A DNA stretch of 64,000 nt from Pseudomonas sp. LS.1a (GCF_022533585.1 NZ_CP092827.1:4380001-4444000), one strand, 5' to 3'. Numbered from the stretch's first letter, positions 9,492-21,304 are shown. Numbers and translations: made by a program. The notes: generated by a model not told the origin, from the sequence alone.

Positions 9492-10016
9492 CTACAGACG
9501 CAAGCGCCCTCCGCGTCGCCGCGCCGTGGCCAGGCCATGCGGCACCAGGCTGGAGCGGGTATGGGCGTGGCACAAGGCGATGGCCAAGGCATCGGAGGCG
9601 TCGATCTGCGGCTTCTGCGTCAGTTTCAGCAGGTGCATGACCATCATCATCACCTGCTCCTTGTTGGCCCCGCCGGTACCGGCTACCGCCTGCTTGACCT
9701 GAGTGGCGCTGTATTCGGCGATTTCCAGGCCGGCTTCGGCGGCGGCGACGATGGCCGCGCCACGGGCCTGGCCAAGCTTGAGCGCCGAGTCGGCGTTACG
9801 GGCCATGAACACCCGCTCGATGCCCATGGTGACCGGGCCGTGCTGGGCGATGATTTCACCCACGCCACGAAAGACGATCTGCAGCCGCTCGTGCAGCTCG
9901 CCGCTGCCGGTGCGAATGCAGCCCGACGCCACGTACTCGCAACCACGGGCGGTCTGGCGTACCACGCCATAGCCGGTGATGCGCGAACCGGGGTCGATAC
10001 CAAGAATCAGAGTCAT
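9492..10016 (-). CDS. ruvC: Crossover junction endonuclease RuvC
   Basis: Dimeric nuclease that resolves Holliday junctions. The 174-residue protein starts [12 protein letters not shown] with the first catalytic Asp at residue 7; further acidic residues lie in [10 protein letters not shown] and [14 protein letters not shown]. The frame can be read back to 10169, but that extension crosses a REP pair and is not coding. The start at 10016 has only a weak ribosome site (ACAGG). Confidence 0.97.
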   Translation of the reverse strand: MTLILGIDPGSRITGYGVVRQTARGCEYVASGCIRTGSGELHERLQIVFRGVGEIIAQHGPVTMGIERVFMARNADSALKLGQARGAAIVAAAEAGLEIAEYSATQVKQAVAGTGGANKEQVMMMVMHLLKLTQKPQIDASDALAIALCHAHTRSSLVPHGLATARRRGGRLRL

Positions 10017-10051
10017 AGTGCCTGTCAAAAAAATTGATGCATCTGTGCAAA

Positions 10052-10159
10052 CTGTACCGGCCCTTTCGCGGGTAAACCCGCTCCCACAGGTACTGCACCG
10101 ATTCTGAATGTGGTGCAGTACCTGTGGGAGCGGGTTTACCCGCGAAAGGGCCGGTACAG
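10052..10159. repeat. REP pair, family A: perfect 48-bp inverted repeat
   Basis: The arms at 10052-10099 and 10112-10159 are exact reverse complements over 48 bp with a 12-bp spacer. Each arm carries the P. putida REP core (ACCGGCCCTTTCGCGGGTAA plus ACCCGCTCCCACAGG). It lies between yebC and ruvC. In RNA it would form a very strong hairpin. Confidence 0.95.
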
Positions 10160-10202
10160 GCGCTGACAAACTTGAAGAACTGGCCTGGATAGCCAGGACA
10201 CC

Positions 10203-10949
10203 TTAGCCGAGGTTTTCCATGATCTCGTCGGAAATCTGGGCATTGGAGTAGACGTTCTGCACGTCATCCAGGTCTTCGAGCATGTCGATCAGTTTGAGCA
10301 CCTTTTCGGCACCGTCCTGGTCGAGTTCGGCGCTGGTGGTCGGCTGCATGACGATTTCCGCGTCAGCGGCCTTGAAGCCCGCCTCTTCCAGGGCATTGCG
10401 CACGGCGTAGAAGCTGTTGAACGAGGTGAACACGTCGAACGAGCCGTCATCGTTGGCCACCACGTCGTCGGCATCGGCTTCCATCGCCGCTTCCATCAGC
10501 GCGTCTTCCTCCACGCCCGGGGCAAAGCTGATCTGCCCCTTGCGCTCGAACAGGTAGGCCACCGAACCGTCGGTACCCAGGTTGCCACCACACTTGGTGA
10601 AGGCATGACGCACGGCGGCGGCGGTACGGTTGCGGTTGTCGGTCATGGCCTCGACCATGATCGCCACGCCACCCGGGCCGTAGCCTTCGTAGCTGAGTTC
10701 TTCGACGTTGTCGCTTTCGTTGGTACCGGCACCACGGGCCACGGCGCGATCGATGATGTCGCGGCTCATGTTGGCGCCCAGGGCCTTGTCCAGCGCCAGG
10801 CGCAGGCGTGGGTTGGAGGCCGGGTCAGCACCGCCCTGCTTGGCGGCGACCGTCAGCTCGCGGATCCACTTGGTGAAGATCTTGCCTCTCTTGGCATCCT
10901 GGCGCTCTTTGCGGTGCTTGATGTTTGCCCACTTGGAATGACCAGCCAT
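10203..10949 (-). CDS. yebC: YebC/PmpR-family transcriptional regulator
   Basis: Member of the TACO1/YebC family, a long-form protein of 248 residues beginning [22 protein letters not shown], which is the family signature. Family members have been reported as DNA-binding regulators and as translation factors at proline stretches, so the molecular role here is not fixed by sequence. It lies between aspS and ruvC as in most gamma-proteobacteria. Confidence 0.95.
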   Translation of the reverse strand: MAGHSKWANIKHRKERQDAKRGKIFTKWIRELTVAAKQGGADPASNPRLRLALDKALGANMSRDIIDRAVARGAGTNESDNVEELSYEGYGPGGVAIMVEAMTDNRNRTAAAVRHAFTKCGGNLGTDGSVAYLFERKGQISFAPGVEEDALMEAAMEADADDVVANDDGSFDVFTSFNSFYAVRNALEEAGFKAADAEIVMQPTTSAELDQDGAEKVLKLIDMLEDLDDVQNVYSNAQISDEIMENLG

Positions 10950-10977
10950 AACGACTCCGAATCCTTTGAATCACAAA

Positions 10978-11054
10978 CAGCCCCGCCCCTGTGCGGGGCG
11001 GGACGGGAAATTGCCTGCGCCGAAACGCAAAGGCGCATCCATGTGGATGCGCCC
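10978..11054 (-). terminator. Two hairpins between aspS and yebC
   Basis: The gap holds GCCCCGC/GCGGGGC (10980-10999) and a perfect palindromic hairpin GCGCATCCATGTGGATGCGC (11033-11052). Neither is followed by a convincing T run on the minus strand, so they may only weaken read-through from aspS into yebC. Confidence 0.4.
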
Positions 11055-11063
11055 GGGGACTGC

Positions 11064-12839
11064 TTACTCGACCTTGGTCTGTTCGCGCAGCCGGATGTGC
11101 AGCTCGCGCAGGGCCTTGGCGTCGACCATGCCTGGGGCCTGGGTCATGACACACGCGGCGCTCTGGGTTTTCGGGAAGGCGATCACTTCACGGATCGACT
11201 GGGCGCCGGTCATCAGCATGACCAGGCGGTCCAGGCCGAAGGCCAGGCCACCGTGAGGCGGTGCACCGAACTTCAGGGCGTCGAGCAGGAAGCCGAACTT
11301 CTCTTCCTGTTCTGCCGCTTCGATGCCCAGCAGGCGGAACACGGCCTGTTGCATCTCCTTGCGGTGGATACGGATCGAACCGCCACCCAGTTCGGTACCG
11401 TTCAGGACCATGTCGTAGGCACGCGACAGAGCGCTGGCCGGGTTGGCCTCGAGCTCTTCCGGAGTGCATTTCGGCGCGGTGAACGGGTGGTGCAGCGCGG
11501 TGAAGCTGCCGTCTTCGTTCTCTTCGAACATCGGGAAGTCGACCACCCACATCGGTGCCCACTCGCAGGTCAGCAGCTCGAAGTCGTGGCCCAGACGGAT
11601 ACGCAGCGCGCCCAGGGCTTCGCTGACCACCTTGAACTTGTCGGCACCGAAGAACACGATGTCGCCGTCAACGGCGCCAACGCGATCGAGGATGGTGTTG
11701 AGGTTGGCCTCGGGGATGTTCTTGACGATCGGCGACTGCAGGCCTTCGACGCCCTTGGCGCGCTCGTTGACCTTGATGTAGGCCAGGCCCTTGGCACCGT
11801 AGATGCCGACGAACTTGGTGTACTCGTCGATCTTGCTGCGCGGCATGCTGGCGCCGCCTGGCAGGCGCAGGGCGGTAACGCGGCATTTCGGATCGTTGGC
11901 CGGGCCGGCGAACACCTTGAAGTCGACGTCCTTGAGCTGGTCGGCAACGTCGACCAGTTCCAGCGGAATGCGCAGGTCCGGCTTGTCGGAGCCGTAGCGG
12001 CGCATGGCCTCTTCGAAGGTCATGTGCGGGAATTCGCCGAATTCCAGGTCCAGCACTTCCTTGAACAGCTTGCGGATCATGCTTTCGGTCAGGCCCATGA
12101 TCTCGCTTTCATCGAGGAAGCTGGTCTCGATGTCGATCTGGGTGAATTCCGGCTGGCGGTCGGCACGCAGGTCTTCGTCACGGAAGCACTTGGCGATCTG
12201 GTAGTAGCGGTCGAAGCCGGCGACCATCAGCAGCTGCTTGAACAGCTGTGGCGACTGCGGCAGGGCGAAGAAGCTACCGGCGTGGGTACGGCTAGGCACC
12301 AGGTAGTCACGCGCGCCTTCCGGGGTGGCACGGGTCAGGATCGGCGTCTCGACGTCGAGGAAGCCGTTTTCGTCAAGGAAGCGACGAATGCTGCTGGTGA
12401 TGCGCGAACGCAGGCGCAGCTTGTCGGCCATTTCCGGGCGACGCAGGTCGATGAAGCGGTAGCGCAGGCGGGTTTCCTCGCCGACGTCGGAGTATTCGTT
12501 CAGCGGGAACGGTGGGGTTTCCGCTTCGTTGAGCACGTTCAGCTGGTAGCCGAGGATCTCGATGGCACCGGAAGCCATGTTGGCATTCACCGCACCTTCA
12601 GGGCGCTTGCGGACCTTGCCGGTGATCTGCACGACGTATTCGCTGCGCACGCGGTCGGCAGCGGCGAAGGTTTCGGCGCGATCCGGGTCGAACACGACCT
12701 GGGCCATGCCTTCGCGGTCACGGATGTCGAGGAAGATCACCCCGCCGTGGTCGCGGCGACGATGGACCCAGCCGCAAAGGGTGACTTCCTGGCCGTCCAG
12801 GCTCTCGTTCAGTTGGCCGCAATAATGGCTGCGCATCAT
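11064..12839 (-). CDS. aspS: Aspartyl-tRNA synthetase (probably non-discriminating)
   Basis: Class II aminoacyl-tRNA synthetase of 591 residues. It has the N-terminal OB-fold anticodon domain ([26 protein letters not shown]), class II motif 2 ([18 protein letters not shown]), a GAD insertion domain and motif 3 ([15 protein letters not shown]). Many pseudomonads lack AsnRS and use a non-discriminating AspRS together with GatCAB; this is known for the genus and is not shown here. Two adjacent ATGs (12839 and 12836) could start it. Confidence 0.97.
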   Translation of the reverse strand: MMRSHYCGQLNESLDGQEVTLCGWVHRRRDHGGVIFLDIRDREGMAQVVFDPDRAETFAAADRVRSEYVVQITGKVRKRPEGAVNANMASGAIEILGYQLNVLNEAETPPFPLNEYSDVGEETRLRYRFIDLRRPEMADKLRLRSRITSSIRRFLDENGFLDVETPILTRATPEGARDYLVPSRTHAGSFFALPQSPQLFKQLLMVAGFDRYYQIAKCFRDEDLRADRQPEFTQIDIETSFLDESEIMGLTESMIRKLFKEVLDLEFGEFPHMTFEEAMRRYGSDKPDLRIPLELVDVADQLKDVDFKVFAGPANDPKCRVTALRLPGGASMPRSKIDEYTKFVGIYGAKGLAYIKVNERAKGVEGLQSPIVKNIPEANLNTILDRVGAVDGDIVFFGADKFKVVSEALGALRIRLGHDFELLTCEWAPMWVVDFPMFEENEDGSFTALHHPFTAPKCTPEELEANPASALSRAYDMVLNGTELGGGSIRIHRKEMQQAVFRLLGIEAAEQEEKFGFLLDALKFGAPPHGGLAFGLDRLVMLMTGAQSIREVIAFPKTQSAACVMTQAPGMVDAKALRELHIRLREQTKVE

Positions 12840-12932
12840 GATGGTGGTTTCGCTTCTCGTGATTCGTGTATTCGGTGGAGGCCTTGGCCGCCCGGAGGGC
12901 TAATACTGCAAGACCCGGTCACAGCATTCAAC

Positions 12933-13154
12933 TCAGTCGGCCTTGTCGCCGCCTGCCAGATTCTTTTTCGCCCCGGTCTTGAAGTCGGTTTCGTACCAAC
13001 CGTTACCGCTCAGGCGGAAGCCTGGCACCGACAGCAGCTTCTTCAGCGCCGGCGCCTGGCAGGCCGGGCAATCGGTCAGCGGCGCGGCGCTGATCTTCTG
13101 CAGCACTTCCATGCGGTGCTCGCAGGATGCACATTGATAGTCATAAAGGGGCAT
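12933..13154 (-). CDS. FmdB-family zinc ribbon protein
   Basis: A 73-residue protein beginning MPLYDYQCASCEHRMEVLQK with CXXC pairs at about residues 8-11 and 29-32, the pattern of the FmdB/CxxC_CXXC_SSSS regulatory-protein family. A conserved FRLSGNGWYETDFK block follows. It lies 93 bp upstream of aspS in the same direction, an arrangement seen in other pseudomonads. The function is unknown; zinc binding is inferred from the cysteines. Confidence 0.9.
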   Translation of the reverse strand: MPLYDYQCASCEHRMEVLQKISAAPLTDCPACQAPALKKLLSVPGFRLSGNGWYETDFKTGAKKNLAGGDKAD

Positions 13155-13246
13155 GGGTGTCTCTCGTCAACCATAACGCTGGCTGCCGGGGCAGCAAAAA
13201 GCGGGATTATATATGGTTAGCAAGCACTGCGCAGCCCGCCAGGCGA

Positions 13247-13576
13247 TCAGCGCGCACTTGGCGGGTCCTGAAGCCAGGCGACGCAGATCACCCGGATCAG
13301 CCCGCTGAAGTTGCGCACCCCACCCTGGCGCAGGTGCACTTCGCGGTCCACATAGGACAGCACCGCGCTGACCGAGCAGCGGTTGGCCGCGGCGATGCGC
13401 TCCAGGATGCCCCAATAGACGGCCTCCAGCCGCAGGCAGGTGGAAAAGCCGTTGAGCCGCACCGAACGCGACACCGGCTGGGTCTGCAACATGTCGAAAT
13501 CCGCCCTGAACGGATCGATGCACTGTTTTCCCGGCCAGCGCCCCTGGCCAGCCACACGTTTGCTCGCTTGCATCAT
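13247..13576 (-). CDS. Ribbon-helix-helix (RHH_4-like) domain protein
   Basis: A 109-residue protein whose central part (SVRLNGFSTCLRLEAVYWG followed by ILERIAAANRCSVSAVLSYVDRE) resembles the RHH_4 family of DNA-binding domains: a basic strand, then two helices. The start at 13576 is preferred because GAGGAA lies about 9 bases upstream of ATGATG. No partner or target is visible. It is transcribed away from the cold-shock gene at 13858. Confidence 0.75.
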   Translation of the reverse strand: MMQASKRVAGQGRWPGKQCIDPFRADFDMLQTQPVSRSVRLNGFSTCLRLEAVYWGILERIAAANRCSVSAVLSYVDREVHLRQGGVRNFSGLIRVICVAWLQDPPSAR

Positions 13577-13857
13577 GCGCCACACTTCCTCGTCACAGGT
13601 ACCAGGTGGCCTATGAAGCGCTGACGGGCGTGGTTAAAGCAGCGGCAAAATCTTCCTGCACAAGCTGCATTACCCGCCGCGCAGCCTGCGGTTTGAGTAG
13701 CCTGCGGCTTTACTGTTAAATAGGCATGGTGCCACCCGTGCAGATTGTCATTGCCGGGTGCATAGGCTGGCCTGTCCCGTGTTCGCGCTCTACACCTCAT
13801 GCGCACCGTGCCGCCAGCTCTTCCTGTGATCGGCCTTATCAACTGTGAGCCAACCCC

Positions 13858-14451
13858 ATGTTCAAGATCGTCCATCTGGTGACGGGCGTGGCAGCATTGC
13901 TGCTATCGCTCCTACCCAGCCTGAAAACCGATGCGACCCCCTTCCTTCAACAACCCGACGCGGTCTACCTGGCCCTGCTCGGCCTGCTCAACCTGGTGCT
14001 GGCCCCGGTCGTGCCACTGTACTACCGCGGCGCACGGCAACAGCTGCAGCACCTGGCCTGCGCCCTGCTGGTGGTGGCCGTGGTGCTGCAGACCCTGACA
14101 CTGCTGGCCCGCCCGGAAATGGGCAACCTGGCCGCTCTGGTCTGCGCGGCGCTGGCTGTGGCCGTGCACCTGGCCGTGGGCTTTGCCCGCAGCCCGCGCA
14201 AGGCACGCGCCAGCCAGCACGCGGCGCAGGATGCCGGCAATCGTGATACCGGTACCGTGAAGTGGTTCAACACATCCAAAGGCTTTGGCTTCATCTCCCG
14301 CGACTCGGGCGATGATATCTTCGTGCACTTTCGCGCCATTCGCGGTGAAGGCCACCGCATCCTGGTGGAAGGCCAGCGCGTGGAATTTTCCGTGATGCAC
14401 CGCGACAAGGGCCTGCAGGCCGAGGATGTGGTTGCGGTAACCCGCCGCTGA
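13858..14451 (+). CDS. Membrane-anchored cold-shock domain protein
   Basis: A 197-residue protein in two parts. Residues 1-110 hold about four hydrophobic helices (near 4-20, 36-56, 65-84, 90-110). Residues 131-196 are a cold-shock domain with the RNA-binding motifs KGFGFI and DIFVHF. A basic linker (SPRKARASQ) joins them. Free cold-shock proteins are about 70 residues, so this one should hold its nucleic-acid-binding domain at the inner membrane. The leader upstream (about 13600-13857) is long and has no clear ribosome site except GTGAG. Confidence 0.85.
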   Translation: MFKIVHLVTGVAALLLSLLPSLKTDATPFLQQPDAVYLALLGLLNLVLAPVVPLYYRGARQQLQHLACALLVVAVVLQTLTLLARPEMGNLAALVCAALAVAVHLAVGFARSPRKARASQHAAQDAGNRDTGTVKWFNTSKGFGFISRDSGDDIFVHFRAIRGEGHRILVEGQRVEFSVMHRDKGLQAEDVVAVTRR

Positions 14452-14470
14452 TTCCATTTGCAGAAACCAT

Positions 14471-14611
14471 CCCTTGTGGGAGACAGCCCAGCCCTTCGGG
14501 CTGCGCTGTCGCGCAGCGAACTGAATTCGCAAGCGGTCCGCTCCCACAGGGGCCCTGCCAATTCAATGAGTCATGTGCAGCTCCATGAGAGCTGGCTTGC
14601 CGGCGACAGGG
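14471..14611 (+). repeat. Composite REP element, family C, copy 2
   Basis: The same block order as at 331-503: GTGGGAGACAGCCCAGCCC, TTCGGGCTGCGCTGTCGC, CCGCTCCCACAGGGGCCCTG, AATTCAATGAGTCATGTGCA, CATGAGAGCTGGCTTGCCGG. It fills the gap between the cold-shock gene and slyX. Confidence 0.75.
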
Positions 14612-14623
14612 CCCTGAAAGGTA

Positions 14624-14830
14624 TCAATAATGAGGCGGCGGCGCCTCGTCCCCTTCGCTGCCGTACTGGCCAACCATCTCTTCGTAACGCTTGATCAGCT
14701 CGGCCATCTGCAACTGCAGCCGTTCGATCACCCGCCCCTGCTCGACCACCACGTCATTCAGCGCCTGGATGGTGTCATCCTGGAACGCCTGGCGGGTTTC
14801 CAGTTCGACCACTCGTAATTCAAGCGACAT
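14624..14830 (-). CDS. slyX: SlyX-family protein
   Basis: A 68-residue protein, almost wholly an amphipathic coiled coil (heptads in [21 protein letters not shown]), ending in the typical SlyX tail APPPHY. The function of SlyX is unknown. Its ATG immediately follows the TGA of the upstream HIT gene, so the two are translated from one transcript. Confidence 0.95.
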   Translation of the reverse strand: MSLELRVVELETRQAFQDDTIQALNDVVVEQGRVIERLQLQMAELIKRYEEMVGQYGSEGDEAPPPHY

Positions 14831-15250
14831 TCAGGCCTCCTGGTAGCCGGCAAGTTGCAGCCCGCGCAGGCGCTGGCGAATGGCTTGCACCTGGTCGTCG
14901 GTGTAGGCCACCGCCGGGCACTTGCCCCACACCGGTGCCGGCCAGGCGGCGTCGTCGCGCTGGCGCACGATCACGTGCATGTGCAACTGGCTCACCACAT
15001 TGCCCAGGGTAGCCACGTTCATCTTGTCGGCGTTGTAGCTGGCCTTCAGTGCCTCGGCCAGACTGGTGGTTTCCTGCCACAACTGCTGCTGCTCCGCAGC
15101 ATCGAGCTCGAACAGTTCGCTGATACCGGCGCGCTTGGGCACCAGGATGAACCACGGATAGTTGGCATCCTTGCTCAGCAACAACTGGCACAGCGCAAAC
15201 TCCCCCAGCACCAGGGAATCCTGCTGCAAACGCGAATCGAGGACGAACAC
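14831..15250 (-). CDS. HIT-domain protein (histidine triad hydrolase)
   Basis: A 139-residue member of the HIT nucleotide-hydrolase superfamily, with the triad motif as QLHMHVIVRQ near residue 92. The GTG at 15250 is chosen because AAGGAG lies 8 bases upstream; the frame extends to 15451 but without a ribosome site. The C-terminal part (CPAVAYTDDQVQAIRQRL) is typical of the slyX-linked HIT proteins of Pseudomonas. The substrate is not known. Confidence 0.9.
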   Translation of the reverse strand: MFVLDSRLQQDSLVLGEFALCQLLLSKDANYPWFILVPKRAGISELFELDAAEQQQLWQETTSLAEALKASYNADKMNVATLGNVVSQLHMHVIVRQRDDAAWPAPVWGKCPAVAYTDDQVQAIRQRLRGLQLAGYQEA

Positions 15251-15940
15251 GGCAAATCTCCTTGAGGCAGAACCAACCGCTTCACGCGGAAAACAGGCCT
15301 GCAAGGATACCTTGCACGTTCCCGGTAACACAGCGCTACTTTTCGCACCAAAATGAGGCCGCCGGTACACCTCCCACCACACTTGCCACCCACAGGTGAC
15401 GCTGCATGAACAAGTTGCGGTAACACATTGACTTTCATGGCAGCTTTTCAATTTTTAATGATTCTCGACAGCAATACGCCACCAGACGGCTCCCGCCCCG
15501 TGTTTACGGCACTTTCCGACCCCCGGTAGCAGGTTTTGTGAAAATTTCATGAAGCGTTGCGAATTTTGAGCACGCTTGTTGCATTCCTTTCACGCCAAGT
15601 CGGCACGACATCTGCAACAGCGGGTGTACGCGACAAATAACAACAGCGACATTGGTTACCAGGGAGTTTCCCCAACCGGAATCGGTAGTTACAGATTCAT
15701 TACGGTGACAGGAACAGCGCTGGGGTTGTACGGCCCTTGAACCGGGGCGTGATTTGCGACATGGAAATACCTAGAAGCGACATGGTGAAAAAGTTCCGAA
15801 AAGGATGTTTATACCCATATCGCCAACAACAGTCTGCGTGCTATACATTTTCGCCGACATAACAAGAAAGAGCTGCCCCATATAACTAAAAGACTTGGAC
15901 GCAGCGGTACTCTTCCTAAAAACCAAAGGAGCAAATCACG
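15251..15940. other. 690-bp non-coding stretch between HIT gene and porin
   Basis: No convincing gene is seen. It must hold the promoter of the HIT-slyX unit on the left and the long control region of the porin on the right. An A-rich AACAAGAA motif at 15861-15868, of the kind bound by Hfq-Crc in Pseudomonas mRNAs, lies in the presumed porin leader, and a related A-rich stretch lies near 15634. The direct repeat GCGACATGG occurs at about 15757 and 15777. None of these is proven. Confidence 0.5.
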
Positions 15941-17206
15941 ATGCGCGTGATGAAGTGGAGCATGATCGCCCTGGCCGTTGCGGCAGGGACCTCGCAGTTG
16001 GCATTGGCCTCTTCCCAGGACGAGTCCAAAGGTTTCATCGAAGACAGCAAGCTGAACGTCAAGACCCGCATGCTGTACTTCAGCCGTGACTTCCGTAACA
16101 ACGAAGGCGGCCAGAGCCGTCGCGAAGAAACCGGCCTGGGCTTCCTCGGCACCTTCGAGTCCGGCTTCACCCAGGGCACCGTGGGTGTGGGTGTCGATGC
16201 CATCGGCATGCTCGGCCTGAAACTGGACAGCGGCAAGGGCCGCGCCGGTACCGGCCTGTTCCCGACCGGCTCCGACGGCCGTTCGCAGGATGATTACTCC
16301 AAGGGCGGTGGTGCGGTTAAGTTCCGTATCTCCGACACCGTGCTGAAAGTGGGTGACCAGTTCACCGCACTGCCGGTCTTCGCTACCGACGACAGCCGCC
16401 TGCTGCCAGAAATCGCTCAGGGCACCCTGATCACCAGCAACGAGATCGAGGGCCTGACCCTGCACGCTGGTCACTTCACCAGCCTGACCGCCCAGGAGCA
16501 GACCAACCGCGACAGCTTCGGCCTGAAGGAAGCCAACGTGGTCGGTGGTACCTACGCCTTCACCGACAACCTCAGCACCAGCCTGTACTACTCGAAGGTC
16601 GAAGACTACTGGCGCAAGTACTACGCCAACGTCAACTGGGCGCTGCCGATCTCCGACAAGCAAGGCCTGGTGTTCGACTTCAACATTTATGACACCAAGA
16701 GCGAAGGCTCGGCCGAGTACCGCGCGTTCGACGGCGACAAGCTGGACAACCGCGCGTTCAGCCTGTCGGGCGCCTACAACATCGGCGCGCACACCTTCAC
16801 CCTGGCCTACCAGAAAGTCACCGGCGACGGCGACTATGGCTATGGCATCGACGGTGGCGGCACCATCTTCCTGGCCAACTCCATTGCCCGTTCCGACTTC
16901 AACGCCGAAGACGAGAAATCCTGGCAGGCTCGCTACGACCTGAACTTCGCCGAATACGGCATCCCGGGCCTGACCTTCATGACCCGTTATGTACGCGGTA
17001 CCGACGCCAACGTCGCCGGCACCAGCAACGGCAAGGAATGGGAACGCGACGTCGATATCAAGTACGTACTGCAGAGCGGCCCGGCGAAAGACCTGAGCTT
17101 CCGCGTACGTCAGGCCACCTACCGCTCTTCCGATGGCGTTTACTACGATTCCCCATCGATCGACGAACTGCGCCTGATCGTGGAGTACCCGCTGAGCATC
17201 CTGTAA
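15941..17206 (+). CDS. OprD-family outer-membrane porin
   Basis: A 421-residue precursor with a signal peptide (cleavage near ALA-SS) and the OprD/Occ family signature: an early [21 protein letters not shown], the [20 protein letters not shown] motif and a final beta-strand ending in VEYPLSIL. Family members take up carboxylates or basic amino acids; the substrate here is not evident, although it resembles the OprD/OprE type. AAAGGAG lies about 9 bases before the ATG. A strong terminator follows. Confidence 0.93.
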   Translation: MRVMKWSMIALAVAAGTSQLALASSQDESKGFIEDSKLNVKTRMLYFSRDFRNNEGGQSRREETGLGFLGTFESGFTQGTVGVGVDAIGMLGLKLDSGKGRAGTGLFPTGSDGRSQDDYSKGGGAVKFRISDTVLKVGDQFTALPVFATDDSRLLPEIAQGTLITSNEIEGLTLHAGHFTSLTAQEQTNRDSFGLKEANVVGGTYAFTDNLSTSLYYSKVEDYWRKYYANVNWALPISDKQGLVFDFNIYDTKSEGSAEYRAFDGDKLDNRAFSLSGAYNIGAHTFTLAYQKVTGDGDYGYGIDGGGTIFLANSIARSDFNAEDEKSWQARYDLNFAEYGIPGLTFMTRYVRGTDANVAGTSNGKEWERDVDIKYVLQSGPAKDLSFRVRQATYRSSDGVYYDSPSIDELRLIVEYPLSIL

Positions 17207-17231
17207 GCCTGGCTTGCAGTGCCCCGCACCT

Positions 17232-17264
17232 GAAAAAGCCCGGCGATCACGCCGGGCTTTTTCT
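17232..17264 (+). terminator. Porin terminator
   Basis: Stem AAAAAGCCCGGCG/CGCCGGGCTTTTT around a 4-base loop with a T run, 25 bp after the porin stop. The symmetric A/T flanks would let it work in both directions. Confidence 0.9.
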
Positions 17265-17366
17265 TGGCTGACAAGTGTCACGCCCTGGGGCATCCTGTAC
17301 GCCTTCGTTTCGCCCCCGTACAATGCGGGGTCATTTCAATGTCTTAGGCAATCGACACGGCTCACC

Positions 17367-19082
<1,716 letters not shown>

Positions 19083-19102
19083 TAACCAATGCACGAGTGA
19101 TC

Positions 19103-20056
19103 ATGTTCAAGCGAAGTACCTTTCCCCTGGGGGGCGCCGCACTGTGCGGCGCCCTGCTCGTCAGCGGCTGCGCCAACCAGATGTCCCAGCGCAGCGACCA
19201 TGAGGAGCGCATCGAGCGCAAACTGCTCGAGCACACCCTGCAGATCGATGTCGGCGAGCCGAAGGTGATGGAGCTTCCGCAGCGACGTGTGCGGGTGCAT
19301 GAGCAGAAGCGCTTCGAAGTCACCGAGTTCGAAGTCACCCGCAGCTATGACCGCTACACGCCTTACCAGCCCTGGCGGGAGATCTACGAGATCCCGCTGG
19401 GTGCGGTGGCGGTAGTAGCGGGCGTCGGTGCCAACGTGGTCAACGTCTTTGCCCTGGGCAACCTGCCGGAAAGCATCACCCACGACTGGCTCAGCTACGG
19501 CGTGGACGGGCTCAACCCGTTCATGAACGTGCCGTCCAACGGTCGTGCCCAGCAGAACCTGGCCGGGATCAGCGAAGTGCAGAAAGGCAAGCGCGAGGAA
19601 TCTACCAGCGTGCCCTGGAGCGAGCGCCTGGTCGAGGTCAAGGCCGGCAAGATGACCCACGAGCTGACCACCGACAGGAACGGCGTGCTGCGCCTGAACC
19701 TGCTCGACAGCCCGTTCTCCGAGCAGAACCTCAACCACATCGGCACCCTGCACCTGCAGGTGCTGGACGAGGACAACGCGGTACGTGGCGATGCCAGCCT
19801 GCTGGTCAGCGCCACCCTGCGCAACAAGCTGCTCGAAGCCCATGAACTGATCTTCGATGACCTGGAAGACGACGATGTCGGCCAATGGGTACACCGGGTC
19901 AAGCGCTTGTCCGAACTGGGCCTGGAAGAGGAAGCCAGTGAAATGGAACAGAGCCTGATCGAACTGACCCGCAACGACCCGGAGCTGCAGCAGGAGTTTC
20001 TGCAGTCGCTGACCAAGGCCACTGGCCGGTTGGTGGCTGATCCGGGCGTGCAGTAA
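19103..20056 (+). CDS. Putative lipoprotein of unknown function
   Basis: A 317-residue protein with a signal peptide and a lipobox (LLVSGC, Cys23), so it is probably an outer-membrane or periplasmic lipoprotein. After a charged N-terminal part there is one Gly/Ala/Val-rich hydrophobic segment (IPLGAVAVVAGVGANVVNVFALG, about residues 92-115). The C-terminus is acidic and helical (LSELGLEEEASEMEQSLIEL). I do not recognise a catalytic motif. It lies 20 bp after proS and may be cotranscribed. The ATG at 19103 is preferred to the GTG two codons upstream. Confidence 0.85.
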   Translation: MFKRSTFPLGGAALCGALLVSGCANQMSQRSDHEERIERKLLEHTLQIDVGEPKVMELPQRRVRVHEQKRFEVTEFEVTRSYDRYTPYQPWREIYEIPLGAVAVVAGVGANVVNVFALGNLPESITHDWLSYGVDGLNPFMNVPSNGRAQQNLAGISEVQKGKREESTSVPWSERLVEVKAGKMTHELTTDRNGVLRLNLLDSPFSEQNLNHIGTLHLQVLDEDNAVRGDASLLVSATLRNKLLEAHELIFDDLEDDDVGQWVHRVKRLSELGLEEEASEMEQSLIELTRNDPELQQEFLQSLTKATGRLVADPGVQ

Positions 20057-20076
20057 CTGCTGCGGGGCAACGCATC

Positions 20077-20202
20077 CCCCCGTGGGAGCGGCCTTGTGTC
20101 GCGAAAGGGCTGCACAGCAGCCCCGACAATTGATGCATCATTGCAGAAATCCTGGGGCCGCTGCGCGGCCCTTTCGCGACACAAGGCCGCTCCCACAGGG
20201 GG
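20077..20202. repeat. REP pair, family B
   Basis: Two copies of the GTGGGAGCGGCCTTGTGTCG unit in inverted order, at 20077-20110 and 20167-20202, with a GC-rich spacer that itself contains GCTGCACAGCAGC and GGGGCCGCTGCGCGGCCC. It lies between the converging lipoprotein and dinB genes. Confidence 0.9.
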
Positions 20203-20224
20203 CCGTGCAGCCAGGCCAGGCCAT

Positions 20225-21289
20225 TTATTGAGGCGGGAACAGCTCCAGCTGCTCATGCGCCCCGCGCAAGTCGCGCAACCTTACGCCTACCCCCAGCAAG
20301 CGCACCGGCTTGCCACCCCGGGCAAACGCCTGCCCCAGCAACTGTCGATAACTCTCCAGGTCCCTGCCCGCCCCCGCCTGCTCCATGGTGGTCTGGCTGA
20401 AGTCATGGAACTTGACCTTGACGAAGGGTTTTTCCGGCCGGTAACTGCTGTCCATGCGGGCAATACGCTCGTTCAGGCTTTCCAGCAACTCGGGGAGCCG
20501 TGCCAGGCAACTGGCCAGGTCCGGAAGGTCGGTGTCGTAGGTGTTTTCCACACTGACCGACTGCCGGCGGCTGTCATTGTGCACTGCACGCTCATCGATA
20601 CCCCGCGCCAGCCCCCACAAACGCTCGCCAAAGCTGCCGAACTCGCGCACCAGCGCCAGACGCGACCATTCGCGCAGCTCCAGGCAGGTTTCGATACCCA
20701 ACCGCGCCAGCTTGTCTGCCATTACCTTGCCCACCCCGTGCAACCTGGCCACCGGCAGGGCGGCGACGAACGCCTCCACTTCGCCGGGGGTAATCACGAA
20801 CAGGCCATTGGGCTTGCGCCAGTCACTGGCGATCTTGGCCAGGAACTTGTTCGGCGCCACACCGGCCGAGACGGTTATATGCAGGGTGCGGGCGACGCGC
20901 CGGCGGATATCCTCGGCAATACGCGTGGCGCTGCCCGAGTACCACTGGCTGTCGCTCACATCCAGGTAGGCCTCGTCCAGCGACAGCGGCTCGATCAGCT
21001 CGGTGTAGTCGCGGAAGATCGTGTGGATTTCCCGCGAGGCCTCACGGTAGGCCTCGAAGCGCGGCTTGACGATCAGCAAGTCCGGGCACAGCTTCAGCGC
21101 ATGCCGCGACGACATGGCCGAGCGCACGCCATAGGCACGCGCTTCATAGTTGCAGGTAGCGATCACCCCTCGATGGTCGGGCGAGCCCCCCACTGCCATG
21201 GGCCGCCCGGCCAGGCGTGGGTCGTCACGCATTTCGATCGCGGCATAGAAGCAATCGCAGTCGACATGGATGATCTTGCGCAAGGACAT
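20225..21289 (-). CDS. dinB: DNA polymerase IV (Y-family)
   Basis: Error-prone translesion polymerase of 354 residues. The N-terminus MSLRKIIHVDCDCFYAAIE holds the first catalytic Asp pair, and SLDEAYLDV holds the second acidic pair. Helix-hairpin-helix and little-finger domains follow. The C-terminus EQLELF is a classical sliding-clamp-binding motif. A LexA operator lies 16 bp upstream of the start codon, so the gene belongs to the SOS response. Confidence 0.97.
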   Translation of the reverse strand: MSLRKIIHVDCDCFYAAIEMRDDPRLAGRPMAVGGSPDHRGVIATCNYEARAYGVRSAMSSRHALKLCPDLLIVKPRFEAYREASREIHTIFRDYTELIEPLSLDEAYLDVSDSQWYSGSATRIAEDIRRRVARTLHITVSAGVAPNKFLAKIASDWRKPNGLFVITPGEVEAFVAALPVARLHGVGKVMADKLARLGIETCLELREWSRLALVREFGSFGERLWGLARGIDERAVHNDSRRQSVSVENTYDTDLPDLASCLARLPELLESLNERIARMDSSYRPEKPFVKVKFHDFSQTTMEQAGAGRDLESYRQLLGQAFARGGKPVRLLGVGVRLRDLRGAHEQLELFPPQ

Positions 21290-21304
21290 GGATGACCGTC
21301 AGCA

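Noticed and set aside
10605..13220. A long plus-strand open frame opposite aspS and yebC
   Set aside because: Antisense shadow of aspS, which has clear class II motifs. Codon use of the plus frame is random in character.
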